DNA of 64,000 nucleotides from JAKVBH01 sp049800955 (GTDB taxonomy: Bacteria > Pseudomonadota > Alphaproteobacteria > Rhodobacterales > Rhodobacteraceae). Positions within the stretch are counted from its first letter, which is position 1; every line of letters starts with the position of its first letter. The notes under the pieces are model-generated. The model saw only the letters and a program-made list of their open reading frames with translations. It had not been told where the DNA came from and did not search any database. Positions 7,247 to 15,834 of the stretch are shown here, piece after piece. The stretch covers positions 186,001-250,000 of the forward strand of contig NZ_JBNAGA010000001.1 in the NCBI RefSeq assembly GCF_049800955.1, given 5' to 3'. The position numbers were made by a program, and so were the translations under genes.

Positions 7247-8719
7247 TTACTCCGACCAGCTGACGCCTGTCAGGTCGGTGGCCTGCGTCGGTGCGTCTTT
7301 CCACAGGCCCTCGATCCCCGCTTTTGCGACGACCGGATTGGCCAGCTGGAAGAGATAGCCGTTGACCGCTTCATCCGCGATCATGCGCTGGGCGTCTTGT
7401 ACGATATTCGTGCGCATGGCGGGATCTGTGGTCTCGTTGAGCTTGGTCATCAGGTCCTGAAACGCCGCGCTGTCATACTGGAAGTAATAGTCCGGGCGGG
7501 CATAGATGCCGATGTCAAAGGGCTCGGTGTGGCTGACGATGGTCAGGCCGAAATCCTTGCCCCTGAACACGGTCTCGAGCCATTGCGCCCATTCGACATT
7601 GATGATCTCCGCCTTGATGCCGACTTGTGCCAGCTGGGCCGCGATGATCTCGCCGCCGCGCCGCGCGTAAGAAGGGGGCGGCAGGTGCAGGGTTGTCTCG
7701 AACCCCTCGGCCAGACCCGCCTCGGCCAGCAGCGCTTTGGCTTTCTCGGGGTCATAGGCGGATTGGCCTGTGAGATCCACGTAAGCCGGGTTGTGCGGCG
7801 CAAAATGCGTGCCGATGGGTGTGCCCAGACCAAACATCGCGCCGTCGATGATCGCCTGACGGTCAATGGCATGGGACACCGCCCGGCGCACAAGCACATT
7901 GTCAAAGGGCGGCATCTTGTTGTTGGTCGACAGGATCGTCTCACCCTCGGTCGAGCCAATCAGCACCTGAAAGCGCGGATCGGCCTCAAACTGCGGGATG
8001 TTCTCCGGCGCGGGGAAGTTCATGAAGGCGTCGATATCCTCGGCCATCATCGCGGCAAAGGCGGCGGTGGGATCGGAGATGAATTTGAACGTGGCCGAGG
8101 CCAGCGCGGGCGCCTCGCCCCAGTAATTCTCGTTGCGGGCAAGTTCGACCCGGTCGCCCTGCACCCATTGGCTGAAGGTGAAGGCGCCGGTGCCGATGGG
8201 TTGCTGCTTGATCCCCTCGATGCTCTCGGGCGCCACGATCACGGCATCGCCCCAGGCCAGATTGAAGAGCAGATTGCCGTTGGGCGCATCCAGCGTGAGC
8301 TGGACCGTCATCGGGTCCATGACAGTGACATCGGTGATCCCGGCATAAAGCGCTTTCTGGGCGTTCTGGCTGTCCTCGGCGCGGATGCGGTCGAGGGTGA
8401 ACTTGACGTCCTCGGCATCGAAACTCGTGCCGTCATGGAAGCTCACGCCGGAGCGCAGCTTGAACGTATAGGTCAGACCATCCGCGCTGATCTCCCAGCT
8501 CTCGGCCAGACCGGGCACGACGGAGCCATCGGCCATGAAGCGGGTGAGCCCCTCGAAGACATTGGAATAGAGCACGCTGTCGATGGCGCCAGCGGCGGCG
8601 GAGGTCGGGTCCATATGCGGCGGCTCGAGCTGCATGGCGACAATGATGCTGTCTTTCGCCTGTGCTGTGGCGGCGATCAGAGTGAGCGCCGTGGTGGCGA
8701 GGAGGGTGCGAAGTGTCAT
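7247..8719 (-). CDS. ABC transporter substrate-binding protein, peptide/nickel family (SBP_bac_5)
   Basis: Periplasmic binding protein of 490 residues. A Sec signal peptide (MTLRTLLATTALTLIAATAQA) is followed by the mature start KDSIIVAMQLEPPHMDPTSA, typical of the DppA/OppA class. Further family marks are GLTRFMADGSVVPGLAESWE and YTFKLRSGVSFHDGTSF. The start at 8719 gives a clean signal peptide; the same frame runs on upstream but that stretch has no protein-like character. First gene of the minus-strand transporter operon, 79 bases from the divergent acetyltransferase start at 8798, so the promoter must lie in that short gap. The ligand is not predictable. Confidence 0.95.
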   Translation of the reverse strand: MTLRTLLATTALTLIAATAQAKDSIIVAMQLEPPHMDPTSAAAGAIDSVLYSNVFEGLTRFMADGSVVPGLAESWEISADGLTYTFKLRSGVSFHDGTSFDAEDVKFTLDRIRAEDSQNAQKALYAGITDVTVMDPMTVQLTLDAPNGNLLFNLAWGDAVIVAPESIEGIKQQPIGTGAFTFSQWVQGDRVELARNENYWGEAPALASATFKFISDPTAAFAAMMAEDIDAFMNFPAPENIPQFEADPRFQVLIGSTEGETILSTNNKMPPFDNVLVRRAVSHAIDRQAIIDGAMFGLGTPIGTHFAPHNPAYVDLTGQSAYDPEKAKALLAEAGLAEGFETTLHLPPPSYARRGGEIIAAQLAQVGIKAEIINVEWAQWLETVFRGKDFGLTIVSHTEPFDIGIYARPDYYFQYDSAAFQDLMTKLNETTDPAMRTNIVQDAQRMIADEAVNGYLFQLANPVVAKAGIEGLWKDAPTQATDLTGVSWSE

Positions 8720-8797
8720 GGGTTTCTCCCGTTTGGCTTTTGCCAGTCTTTCGATAAACAAGGGCGGGATCAAGAGGCGGTGATGTAGGGCATTGGT

Positions 8798-9268
8798 ATG
8801 ACGTCGGGGCTTACGATACGACAGGCAGGCGCAGAAGATATGGCCGAGGTGGCGCGGTTGATGCAGGCCTACAAGGTCTCTCTGGGTCTCGGGATTTTCG
8901 ACAATCCGGGCCAGAAAGCAGACGAGGTTTTGCCAGGGCCCTATGCGGATCGTGGCGCAGGCATCCTGCTGGCGGCGCAAGACGGGCGCGCGCTTGGTGT
9001 CGTTGCGTTCAAGGGGATTGCGCCGGGCGTCTCGGAGATGAAACGCATGTATGTCGCGCCGGAAGGCCGGGGACTGGGAGCGGGCCGGGCGTTGGCGCTG
9101 GCGGTCATGCAAGCGGCGCGGGAAGCGGGGCACACGCGCATGGTGCTCGATACTTTGGCCAGTCTGACAGTGGCACGTTCGCTTTATGAGAGCCTCGGAT
9201 TTGCGTTGATCCCAAGATACAATGACAACCCCGTTGAGGGCGTCGTCTTCTATGGGTGCGATCTGTAG
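8798..9268 (+). CDS. GNAT-family N-acetyltransferase
   Basis: A single acetyltransferase domain of 156 residues. The acetyl-CoA pyrophosphate loop is visible as PEGRGLGAGRAL (about residues 88-100), preceded by the strand EMKRMYVAP and followed by SLYESLGF near residue 130. The target amine is unknown; similar small GNATs modify amino acids, peptides or antibiotics. It is transcribed away from the ABC operon and stands alone, with 81 bases before the following lipoprotein gene. Confidence 0.9.
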   Translation: MTSGLTIRQAGAEDMAEVARLMQAYKVSLGLGIFDNPGQKADEVLPGPYADRGAGILLAAQDGRALGVVAFKGIAPGVSEMKRMYVAPEGRGLGAGRALALAVMQAAREAGHTRMVLDTLASLTVARSLYESLGFALIPRYNDNPVEGVVFYGCDL

Positions 9269-9349
9269 GATTTTGACGGGCGCTGTGCCGCATGGTCGCT
9301 CTGTCTTTGGCGCGCTAGCCCTTTGGCGGGTGCCACAAGGACCAAATCC

Positions 9350-9880
9350 ATGAGACGACTATTCCTCCGTTTGAGCGCATTGATCGCTTTGCCGCTCATG
9401 CTTCTGGCCTGTGCCCCGCCGACCCAGACAGATGCCGGGCCGGAATTTGCCTTTGCGCAAGATGCAGCGGCCATGCGCGCCCAATTGGCCGGGCGTACGG
9501 CAAAATTCGATGGGCCGGGGCATGGCACGCAAATTGAGTATTTCGCGCCGGGCGGCAGGGCGTTTTTATGGTATCCCGGCAATGCAACAGCAGTGCCCAG
9601 CCTTTGGAAGACACAAGCTGGACGGCGAAGCGCGGAGATTTGTTTCAAATACCCCAGCCGCTCCTACAATCCGGTCACCGATGAATTTGGCGGGCGCTGG
9701 GAATGTCGGCCCAGCGCGGTCTTTGGCGCGCGCATGACCGCCCTAATCGAAGGCGATGAGTTCAACCTCAGCTCGGGGCAATTGCCAAAGCGCTTGCCGC
9801 GAGGCGCGATCCTGACTTTGCAGCAGGTGGAACAGGTCATCGGGCGGTCCTTGCGGGGCAACGTGGTCTATCAACGCTAA
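9350..9880 (+). CDS. Hypothetical lipoprotein
   Basis: A 176-residue protein with a lipoprotein signal: MRRLFLRLSALIALPLMLLAC, with the lipobox LLAC placing the lipidated Cys at residue 21. The mature part has several aromatic Gly-rich segments (FLWYPGN, FGGRWECRPS) and no domain I recognise. The start at 9350 puts the arginines directly before the hydrophobic stretch. It is 12 bases from the next lipoprotein gene, so the two are probably cotranscribed and may act together in the envelope. Confidence 0.8.
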   Translation: MRRLFLRLSALIALPLMLLACAPPTQTDAGPEFAFAQDAAAMRAQLAGRTAKFDGPGHGTQIEYFAPGGRAFLWYPGNATAVPSLWKTQAGRRSAEICFKYPSRSYNPVTDEFGGRWECRPSAVFGARMTALIEGDEFNLSSGQLPKRLPRGAILTLQQVEQVIGRSLRGNVVYQR

Positions 9881-9892
9881 AGGAGCTGGTTC

Positions 9893-10526
9893 ATGAGATG
9901 TCCTGCTCACATATCCCGCGCATTGGTTGTGAGTTCTTTGGTTTGGCTGATGGGCTGTACCGGGCCCCATGGCCCTTATGGTGCCAGCAAAGTGCCTGCG
10001 TCGTCAGAGGCCATGACCGAGGCGCGTCGCGTCGTGGACATTTGCGCACGCACGGCGCCCAATGACAGAGCGACGCTGGCCGCGCTCAGGGCATCGGGCT
10101 TTGAAAAAACGACGAAGCCCAAAACCTCGGCCTCTGACAAGACGATTTCCAGCCTGCGGACGTTTGCGTTCTACACAAAGGAAGATCTCGGTGTGACGGT
10201 TTTGATCCGCGCGTCGGGGGAGAGGCGCAAGAGCTTTCTCTGTTCCTTGTCCGTGGACAGCATGACGATCGAACAAGGGCGGCAATTGGCGGAGGTGTGG
10301 CGCGCGCTTTGGCGCGACGGATCAGCCGCTCTATAAAGACTTTGGCTTGAAGAACGATGTGCTGGATTGGCAGAGCCTGAGTGACACGGTCTACACGCGT
10401 ATCGGGCTCATGGCCTCTGGCATGCGGCTCAAGGGGCCCGGGGCCGTGGTGGTGCTCAGGTATAAAACCAAATTGCCTGGGGAGCCCGTCCCGCAAGGCC
10501 AATTCGCCATCACGGGTCTGCGCTGA
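9893..10526 (+). pseudogene. Hypothetical lipoprotein gene with a frameshift
   Basis: The first frame starts MRCPAHISRALVVSSLVWL with lipobox LMGC and runs to a TAA at 10334-10336 (147 aa). Directly beyond, the next frame continues convincingly coding-like sequence (LYKDFGLKNDVLDWQSLSD ... GQFAITGLR) to a TGA at 10524-10526. The total of 634 bases is one more than a multiple of three. The shift must fall in or near the run CGCGCGCTTTGGCGCG at 10301-10316, where losing one base joins both halves into about 210 residues. Either a real recent mutation or a base-calling error in an alternating GC run. Product unknown; partner of the preceding lipoprotein by position. Confidence 0.75.
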
Positions 10527-10583
10527 TCTGCGGCACGCGGGCGATATCTTCTGGGGCGGTGATCCCTTTCTGACCAGCAGGTT

Positions 10584-11510
10584 TCATGCCTCTGCGCCGG
10601 TATTGGCCTGCACGAGCGCTTTGTAGAGCGCGCGGATGCGTTCGGTCATGGGCCGGTTGCCGTCGCCGATGGGTTTGCCATCGATCTCGGCCACGGGTGT
10701 TTGCGCGCCGAACGTGCCTGTCAAAAAAGCCTCGTCCGCGCCATAGGCCTCATAAAGCGAGTAGTTCTTCTCAAAGACCGGAATGTCATTGGCCCGGCAC
10801 AGGTCGATGACATTCTGCCGCGTGACCCCGTTCATGCAGTAATCCCCCGTGGAGGTCCAAACCTCGCCGCGACGGACAATGAAGAAATTGCAGGCATTGG
10901 TCGTGTTCACGAAGCCATGGGGATCCAGCATCAGCGCTTCATCGGCCCCGGCCTGTTCCGCCTGCAGGCAGGCGATGACGCAATTGAGCTTGGAATGTGA
11001 GTTGTACTTGGCGTCCTGGCTCATGGGCAGGCCGCGCACCTGGGGGACGGTGGCCAGGCGAATGCCCTGCGCTTGCAAGCTGGTGGCGGGTTTTGAATGC
11101 TCGACAATGGCCACAATCGTCGGGCCGGAGCGGCTCAGGGCGGGATGCTGGAAGGGTTTGGCCTTGCGCCCGCGCGTGATCATCAACCGGCAATGGGCGT
11201 CGCTTGTCATCCCGTTGGCGGCGGCTGTCTGATCGAGGATCGTGCGGATGTCGTCCGGGCCCATGCCGATCTCAAGCGAGACGGATTTCAGGGAGTTGAA
11301 GAGCCTGTCCATATGCTCGTCAAAGAAGGCCCATGTCCCGTTGTATAGCCGCATGCCCTCCCACATCCCGTCGCCCAGCATGAAGCCGGAATCGTAGACG
11401 GAGACCTTGGCCTCATCCTTATGGACCAGTTCGCCATTGACCCAGATGAGGATATCCTCATTGCGGGCGTCTTCTTCGGCGTCGTGGGTGGATTTGCTCT
11501 CGAATATCAT
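10584..11510 (-). CDS. Class IV aminotransferase (D-amino-acid/branched-chain type)
   Basis: PLP enzyme of 308 residues with the fold-type IV layout: IWVNGELVHKDEAKVSVYDS at the N-terminus, the loop FMLGDGMWEGMRLYNG, the Schiff-base Lys in DAKYNSHSKLN (about residue 173), ALMLDPHGFVNTTNACNFF and EAFLTGTFG near the C-terminus. It transfers amino groups between an amino acid and a 2-oxo acid; the subgroup (D-alanine, branched-chain or aminodeoxychorismate lyase) cannot be fixed here. The start at 11510 overlaps the 3' end of the M20 gene by 53 bases; no closer in-frame ATG keeps the N-terminal strand. A second class IV aminotransferase lies at 37331-38191. Confidence 0.9.
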   Translation of the reverse strand: MIFESKSTHDAEEDARNEDILIWVNGELVHKDEAKVSVYDSGFMLGDGMWEGMRLYNGTWAFFDEHMDRLFNSLKSVSLEIGMGPDDIRTILDQTAAANGMTSDAHCRLMITRGRKAKPFQHPALSRSGPTIVAIVEHSKPATSLQAQGIRLATVPQVRGLPMSQDAKYNSHSKLNCVIACLQAEQAGADEALMLDPHGFVNTTNACNFFIVRRGEVWTSTGDYCMNGVTRQNVIDLCRANDIPVFEKNYSLYEAYGADEAFLTGTFGAQTPVAEIDGKPIGDGNRPMTERIRALYKALVQANTGAEA

Positions 11511-12816
11511 GCTGTGTGCGTCTCCTGAGTCCTGCAACGAGCAAGCGGTGCAGGCTCAATGCCATGACCTGCGCGCTCTCAACCATGTCCTGCACGCCGA
11601 TCCATTCGTCGGGTTTATGGGCAAGCTCCAAAACGCCCGGCCCGTACGCGATGCAGTTTTTCAACCGGCCAATGCGGTCGATATGCTTTTGATCATAGGT
11701 GCCCGGGCTGGCGACGTAGGCGGGGGCTGTGCCAAAGACATCGGCAATGGCGGCATGCACCGTTTCGACAATGGGCGCGCCCTTGTCTGTCATGGAGGGG
11801 GCCACGTGGTTGATCTCTTCAAGGGTATAGTCGAACCGGGGGCGCTCCGCCTTGAGCCCGTCGAGCAGCCCGCGCACTTCGCCCGCGACGCTCTCATAGC
11901 TCTCCTCAGGCAGGTACCGCCTGTCAATCACGATGCGGCAGCTGTCAGGGACGCAATGGGCGGGCAGGCCGGTGTAATCCTCCGATTGCTCCGCCTGTCC
12001 GCCGTGGACCGAATTGATGTTCATCGTGGATTGTCGCGCGCCTTCAGGCACGACGGGCATCTCCGTGTGCCGCGCGGCCATGGCAGGAAAGAGCTCCGCC
12101 TCAAACCGCTCCAGAACAGCCCCCATATGCCGGACCGCGCAATCGCCCAGAAAGGGCATCGAGCCATGGGCGATCTCACCCTTGGTCTCGATCTCGGCCC
12201 ACCAGCCGCCGCGATGACCCAGACAGATGCGATCCTTGCCCAGCGGTTCGGGGATAATGACATGCTGCACGCGGGCGGGATCAAAAAAGCCCTTCTCCGC
12301 CAGATAGGCCACGCCGCCATAGCCGCCTGATTCCTCATCCGCCGTGCCGGAAATCTCAATAGCGCCGCAAAAATCAGGGCAGCACGCGATGAAGGCTTCT
12401 GCGGCGACAATGGACGCCGCGAGCCCGCCCTTCATGTCACACGCGCCGCGGCCGTAGATCTTGCCATCCTCCAGCGCACCCCCAAAGGGATCGCGGGTCC
12501 AGCCGTGGCCCACTTCGACGACGTCGGTGTGCGAGTTGAAATGCACGCAATCTCCCGCGCGCGCGCCCTCTCGCCGGGCCATGAGGTTCCAGCGCGGGTA
12601 TCTGTCGCTGTCGCCCGGTGCCCCTTCGGCGCGGATCCATGTGGTCTCGAAGCCGGACGCGCTCAGCCGCTGGTCGAGGTAGTCGCAGATTGCATCGTAG
12701 TTCTCGCCCGGCGGGTTCAGCGTCGGGATACGGATCAGGTCCTGCGCGAGCGCAATGAGGTCTTGCTCGCGCGCGATGATCTCGGCCTTTAGCCTTTCTG
12801 CGATGTCCTGTGCCAT
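11458..12816 (-). CDS. M20-family metallohydrolase (acetylornithine deacetylase/ArgE-DapE-like)
   Basis: Zinc-dependent amidohydrolase of 452 residues. Metal ligands are visible in HFNSHTDVV (His and base Asp), GRGACDMKGG (bridging Asp) and GTADEESGG (catalytic Glu pair). C-terminal elements AYVASPGTYDQKHIDR and ELAHKPDEW match the ArgE/DapE group. The last 30 or so residues are arginine-rich (HPRRRRRRPQ) and lie in the part overlapping the aminotransferase start, so the tail is probably non-functional read-on. It probably cleaves an N-acyl or dipeptide amide bond and feeds the next-door aminotransferase; inferred from adjacency. Confidence 0.9.
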   Translation of the reverse strand: MAQDIAERLKAEIIAREQDLIALAQDLIRIPTLNPPGENYDAICDYLDQRLSASGFETTWIRAEGAPGDSDRYPRWNLMARREGARAGDCVHFNSHTDVVEVGHGWTRDPFGGALEDGKIYGRGACDMKGGLAASIVAAEAFIACCPDFCGAIEISGTADEESGGYGGVAYLAEKGFFDPARVQHVIIPEPLGKDRICLGHRGGWWAEIETKGEIAHGSMPFLGDCAVRHMGAVLERFEAELFPAMAARHTEMPVVPEGARQSTMNINSVHGGQAEQSEDYTGLPAHCVPDSCRIVIDRRYLPEESYESVAGEVRGLLDGLKAERPRFDYTLEEINHVAPSMTDKGAPIVETVHAAIADVFGTAPAYVASPGTYDQKHIDRIGRLKNCIAYGPGVLELAHKPDEWIGVQDMVESAQVMALSLHRLLVAGLRRRTQHDIREQIHPRRRRRRPQ

Positions 12817-12854
12817 GAGCGGAGAGTTGCGCCGGATCAGCCGGGTTGCAAGGG

Positions 12855-13853
12855 CTATCTGAGCTGGATGCGCGGGGCAGGGCCCAGAGGCAGCGGCCCG
12901 AGGAAGACCTGGCCCCGGCGGAAGGTCAGCTCGACATCCAGCGCGTCTGCATTGCCCGAGAGCGCGGCCAACGCGCCCAAGGGCCCCGCGATGGCCTCAG
13001 CGGCGCCACGGGGCAAAAGCTCGGTCGCCTCCGCCAGCTCCAGCATATCGCGCCACTCGCGCGCTTGCAGGGAGACCGCGCCTTCGGGCCGCCCCGTCTG
13101 GTCAATCTCCAACTCGCCCGAGAGGCGCAATTGCATGGGGCCCCAGGCTGCCTCTGCGATGTCCAGATCGATCGCTGTGGGCTGCGGGCGCGCTGTCTCG
13201 ACGGCGGACAGACCCCAGGGTGTGTCGAATGTGGCGGTCATATCGAGGCGCGCGGTCGAAAAGGTTTCGGGCAGAGCGCGCCCCAGCTGCCGCAGGAGAG
13301 GCGCGGAGAGCGCAAGGCCATCGGCGGTGGCCGCGATCCGGTAGCTTGGCGTGTCCTCCTGCCGCTCAACTGCGGCGCGCAACGCCGCCAGAGCCGTGAC
13401 ATCGCCGCTGCGCGTCTCGGTCAGGGTCAGGGTTTCGGCCGCCAGATTGGCCCGCCGCAGCGGCAAATCCGGCGCGGCATCGGTCACAAGCGAGGCCTGC
13501 AGGGAATCGTTGGTGATATCAAAGCTTTGGTTGACCGAGGAAAACCGGTGGGTGTCGGGCCAGATGGCAATCACATGGTTGGGCTTGTAGCTCAGCATGA
13601 GGAGCTGAAAGAAGGGCGCTTCCCATGCAAGACCTGTCTCGGGATCGGCGAGCGCGAGATCGCTCCATGTCGTGTCAAACCGGTTGGGAAAGCCGCGCAC
13701 ATCCAGCGCGCTGTATTCTGCCTGCCAGCCTTCGGATTCGCGCGCGTCAAACCATGTTTGATATTCCGATTTTAACGTCTGCGCGCCCCAGAACCAATAG
13801 CCCGACCAAAGCGCCGCTGCCAGCACGAGCAGAAGTGTCAGTTTCTTGAACAT
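12855..13853 (-). CDS. DUF2125 domain-containing protein
   Basis: A 332-residue envelope protein. The N-terminal hydrophobic segment (LTLLLVLAAALWSGYWFWG) is a signal anchor; the rest is a long beta-rich region with DVRGFPNRFDTTWSDL, a hallmark of the alphaproteobacterial DUF2125 family. No catalytic motif is seen. The ATG at 13853 is preferred to a GTG at 13862 because the AGGAC upstream is properly spaced only for the former. Divergent from the ChaC-type gene. Function unknown. Confidence 0.85.
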   Translation of the reverse strand: MFKKLTLLLVLAAALWSGYWFWGAQTLKSEYQTWFDARESEGWQAEYSALDVRGFPNRFDTTWSDLALADPETGLAWEAPFFQLLMLSYKPNHVIAIWPDTHRFSSVNQSFDITNDSLQASLVTDAAPDLPLRRANLAAETLTLTETRSGDVTALAALRAAVERQEDTPSYRIAATADGLALSAPLLRQLGRALPETFSTARLDMTATFDTPWGLSAVETARPQPTAIDLDIAEAAWGPMQLRLSGELEIDQTGRPEGAVSLQAREWRDMLELAEATELLPRGAAEAIAGPLGALAALSGNADALDVELTFRRGQVFLGPLPLGPAPRIQLR

Positions 13854-13931
13854 GTCTTTCACGTCCTGTTGCCGCCCTTTCCCTCGGGCCTCACGCGGTT
13901 TAAGCCATGCACAGCCAGAGAGGAAGAGCGC

Positions 13932-14465
13932 ATGACACTATGGGTGTTCGGGTATGGATCGCTGTTGTGGAACCCCGGGTTCGAGGTGGCCGAGCAGCGG
14001 CTTGCCTCGCTGGAGGACTTTGCGCGGTCTTTCTGCATGCGCTCCATTCATCACCGCGGAACGGAAGAAGATCCGGGCCTTGTGCTGGCGCTTGATGAAA
14101 AGTCGGGCGCTGTCTGCGATGGGCTGGCTCTGCGCGCAAAACCCGGCACGGAAGAGGCCACGCTGGCCTATCTGCGGGAGCGCGAGCTGATCTCCTCGGC
14201 CTATGTGGAACGTCATGTCATGCTAGGACTCGACGATGGCCGCCGGGTTGAGGCGCTGGCCTATGTGATCAACCGGGATCATTGGCAATATTGCCGTGAT
14301 CTGCCGCTGGAAGACCAGGCACAGATCATCGCGCGCGCGGTCGGCGGACGCGGGCCCAATACGGAATACCTCTGGAACACGACGGAGCATCTGGACCAAT
14401 TGGGCATTCAGGATGCGGATTTGCACTGGCTCTCGCAGCGGGTGCGCAGCCTTGTCGGGGAATGA
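13932..14465 (+). CDS. chaC: Gamma-glutamylcyclotransferase, ChaC family
   Basis: A 177-residue protein beginning MTLWVFGYGSLLWNPGF, with the family substrate loop YGSLLW. Other marks are FCMRSIHHRGTEEDPGLVLAL, an acidic general-base region in DGLALRAK, and GPNTEYLWNT. ChaC enzymes cleave glutathione to 5-oxoproline and Cys-Gly in the cytosol, so it would recycle cysteine and glutamate from glutathione. gshB, which makes glutathione, lies at 60236. Start chosen so that the conserved Y-G-S-L strand is N-terminal, as in the family. Confidence 0.9.
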   Translation: MTLWVFGYGSLLWNPGFEVAEQRLASLEDFARSFCMRSIHHRGTEEDPGLVLALDEKSGAVCDGLALRAKPGTEEATLAYLRERELISSAYVERHVMLGLDDGRRVEALAYVINRDHWQYCRDLPLEDQAQIIARAVGGRGPNTEYLWNTTEHLDQLGIQDADLHWLSQRVRSLVGE

Positions 14466-14619
14466 CCCGGGCTAGGACAGCGACCCCCGCGATGCGGCGC
14501 TGAGGCCGATCCTGCCGTGATCTCACACCCTTGCGCGGGTGGTGCATAAATACCCTTTGCGGCCCTCGCGCTTTCGCCTACTATATGTGCCAATTCAACC
14601 CTGTCAGGACCGCGCCCGA

Positions 14620-15831
14620 ATGGACCGAACAGACCGCGAGGCAGACCCGCAGTTTACACAACCCTACAGGCAAGTGATCCTGATGCTTCTGGTATTGGGC
14701 CTCACCGGCGCTGGCACGGTCTTGGCACTGCCACGGGTGTTGCCTGTCTTTGAGGCAAATCCCTATCTCAATGGGTTCATTCTCTTTGTCTTCGTGATTG
14801 GCGTGCTGGCCTGTTTTTGGCAGGTCTGGCAGCTGATCGGCTCCGTGCGATGGATCGAAAGTTTTGCGCGCGGGGGCCGCTCAACGCACACGCCGCCGCG
14901 TCTGCTGGCGCCTCTGGCCGCGCTCTTGGGCCAGCGGGGCCGCTCAACCATGACAATCAGCCAAAGCTCGCAGCGCTCGATCCTTGATTCCATCGCGCAG
15001 CGTATCGATGAGGTGCGCGAAATCACGCGCTACATCGTCAGCCTGTTGATTTTCCTTGGGCTTTTGGGCACGTTTTACGGATTGGCGACAACTGTCCCCG
15101 CGCTCGTCGATACCATTCGCTCGCTGTCTCCCGAAGAAGGCGAGACCGGCGCGCAGGTGTTTCAGCGTCTGCAAGTGGGGCTGGAGAGCCAGCTGGGCGG
15201 CATGGGTGTGGCCTTTGCATCGTCTTTGCTCGGGCTGGCCGGGTCTCTCGTGGTCGGCCTGTTGGAGCTGTTTGCAGGCCACGGGCAGAACCGCTTTTAC
15301 CGCGAGTTGGAGGAATGGCTCAGTTCGATCACCCGTCTGGGGTTTGCATCCGGCGACAGCGATGAAAACAGCTCCGCCGATCACCAGTTCATGGTCGCCG
15401 TGGTGGATCATCTGGGCGAGCAGATGGAGGGCATCCAGCAGATGTTTACGGCCTCCGATGTCTCGCGCTCCATGGTGGACGAGAAGATCGGCAAACTGGC
15501 CGATGCGGTTGAGCGGATGACGGAACGGCTTGAGGCGCAGGAACCGGCCTCCACGGCACTGGCGCGGCTTGCCGAAGGGCAGGAACGTCTGCTGGAGACG
15601 TTGGAGAACGGTGTGGGCGGCGGCGGGATCGATGCCGAAAGCCGCATGCGCCTGCGCTCCATTGATGTGCAGATGCTGCGCATACTCGAGGAAATCTCCG
15701 CCGGTCGGCAGGAAACCATGGCAGAGCTGCGCACCGACATTTCCGCCCTGTCGCGCGCCTTGCAGCAGGGGCAGCAACGCGCCCGTGCCGAGCGCCCGAT
15801 GTCTTTGCGCGGGCCTGAGCAGGAGCGCTAG
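14620..15831 (+). CDS. MotA/TolQ/ExbB-like proton-channel protein with cytoplasmic tail
   Basis: A 403-residue membrane protein. Hydrophobic helices fall at about residues 16-36, 46-68, 140-165 (SLLIFLGLLGTFYGLATTVP) and 195-225 (GGMGVAFASSLLGLAGSLVV). The last two match the MotA/ExbB pore helices, including the Gly-Thr-Phe-x-Gly-Leu motif. Residues about 240-400 form a charged, helical cytoplasmic tail (VERMTERLEAQEP; LRTDISALSRALQQGQQ). Three bases separate its stop from the OmpA partner gene. Together they should form a stator-like ion-driven complex anchored to peptidoglycan. Start at MDRTDREADP; the upstream in-frame stretch lacks protein character. Confidence 0.9.
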   Translation: MDRTDREADPQFTQPYRQVILMLLVLGLTGAGTVLALPRVLPVFEANPYLNGFILFVFVIGVLACFWQVWQLIGSVRWIESFARGGRSTHTPPRLLAPLAALLGQRGRSTMTISQSSQRSILDSIAQRIDEVREITRYIVSLLIFLGLLGTFYGLATTVPALVDTIRSLSPEEGETGAQVFQRLQVGLESQLGGMGVAFASSLLGLAGSLVVGLLELFAGHGQNRFYRELEEWLSSITRLGFASGDSDENSSADHQFMVAVVDHLGEQMEGIQQMFTASDVSRSMVDEKIGKLADAVERMTERLEAQEPASTALARLAEGQERLLETLENGVGGGGIDAESRMRLRSIDVQMLRILEEISAGRQETMAELRTDISALSRALQQGQQRARAERPMSLRGPEQER

Positions 15832-15834
15832 CCC

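Noticed and set aside
7397..8788. Long plus-strand open frame opposite the first binding-protein gene
   Set aside because: It mirrors a clear SBP_bac_5 gene; its translation is His/Arg/Gly-rich with no domain, as expected for an antisense frame in GC-rich DNA.
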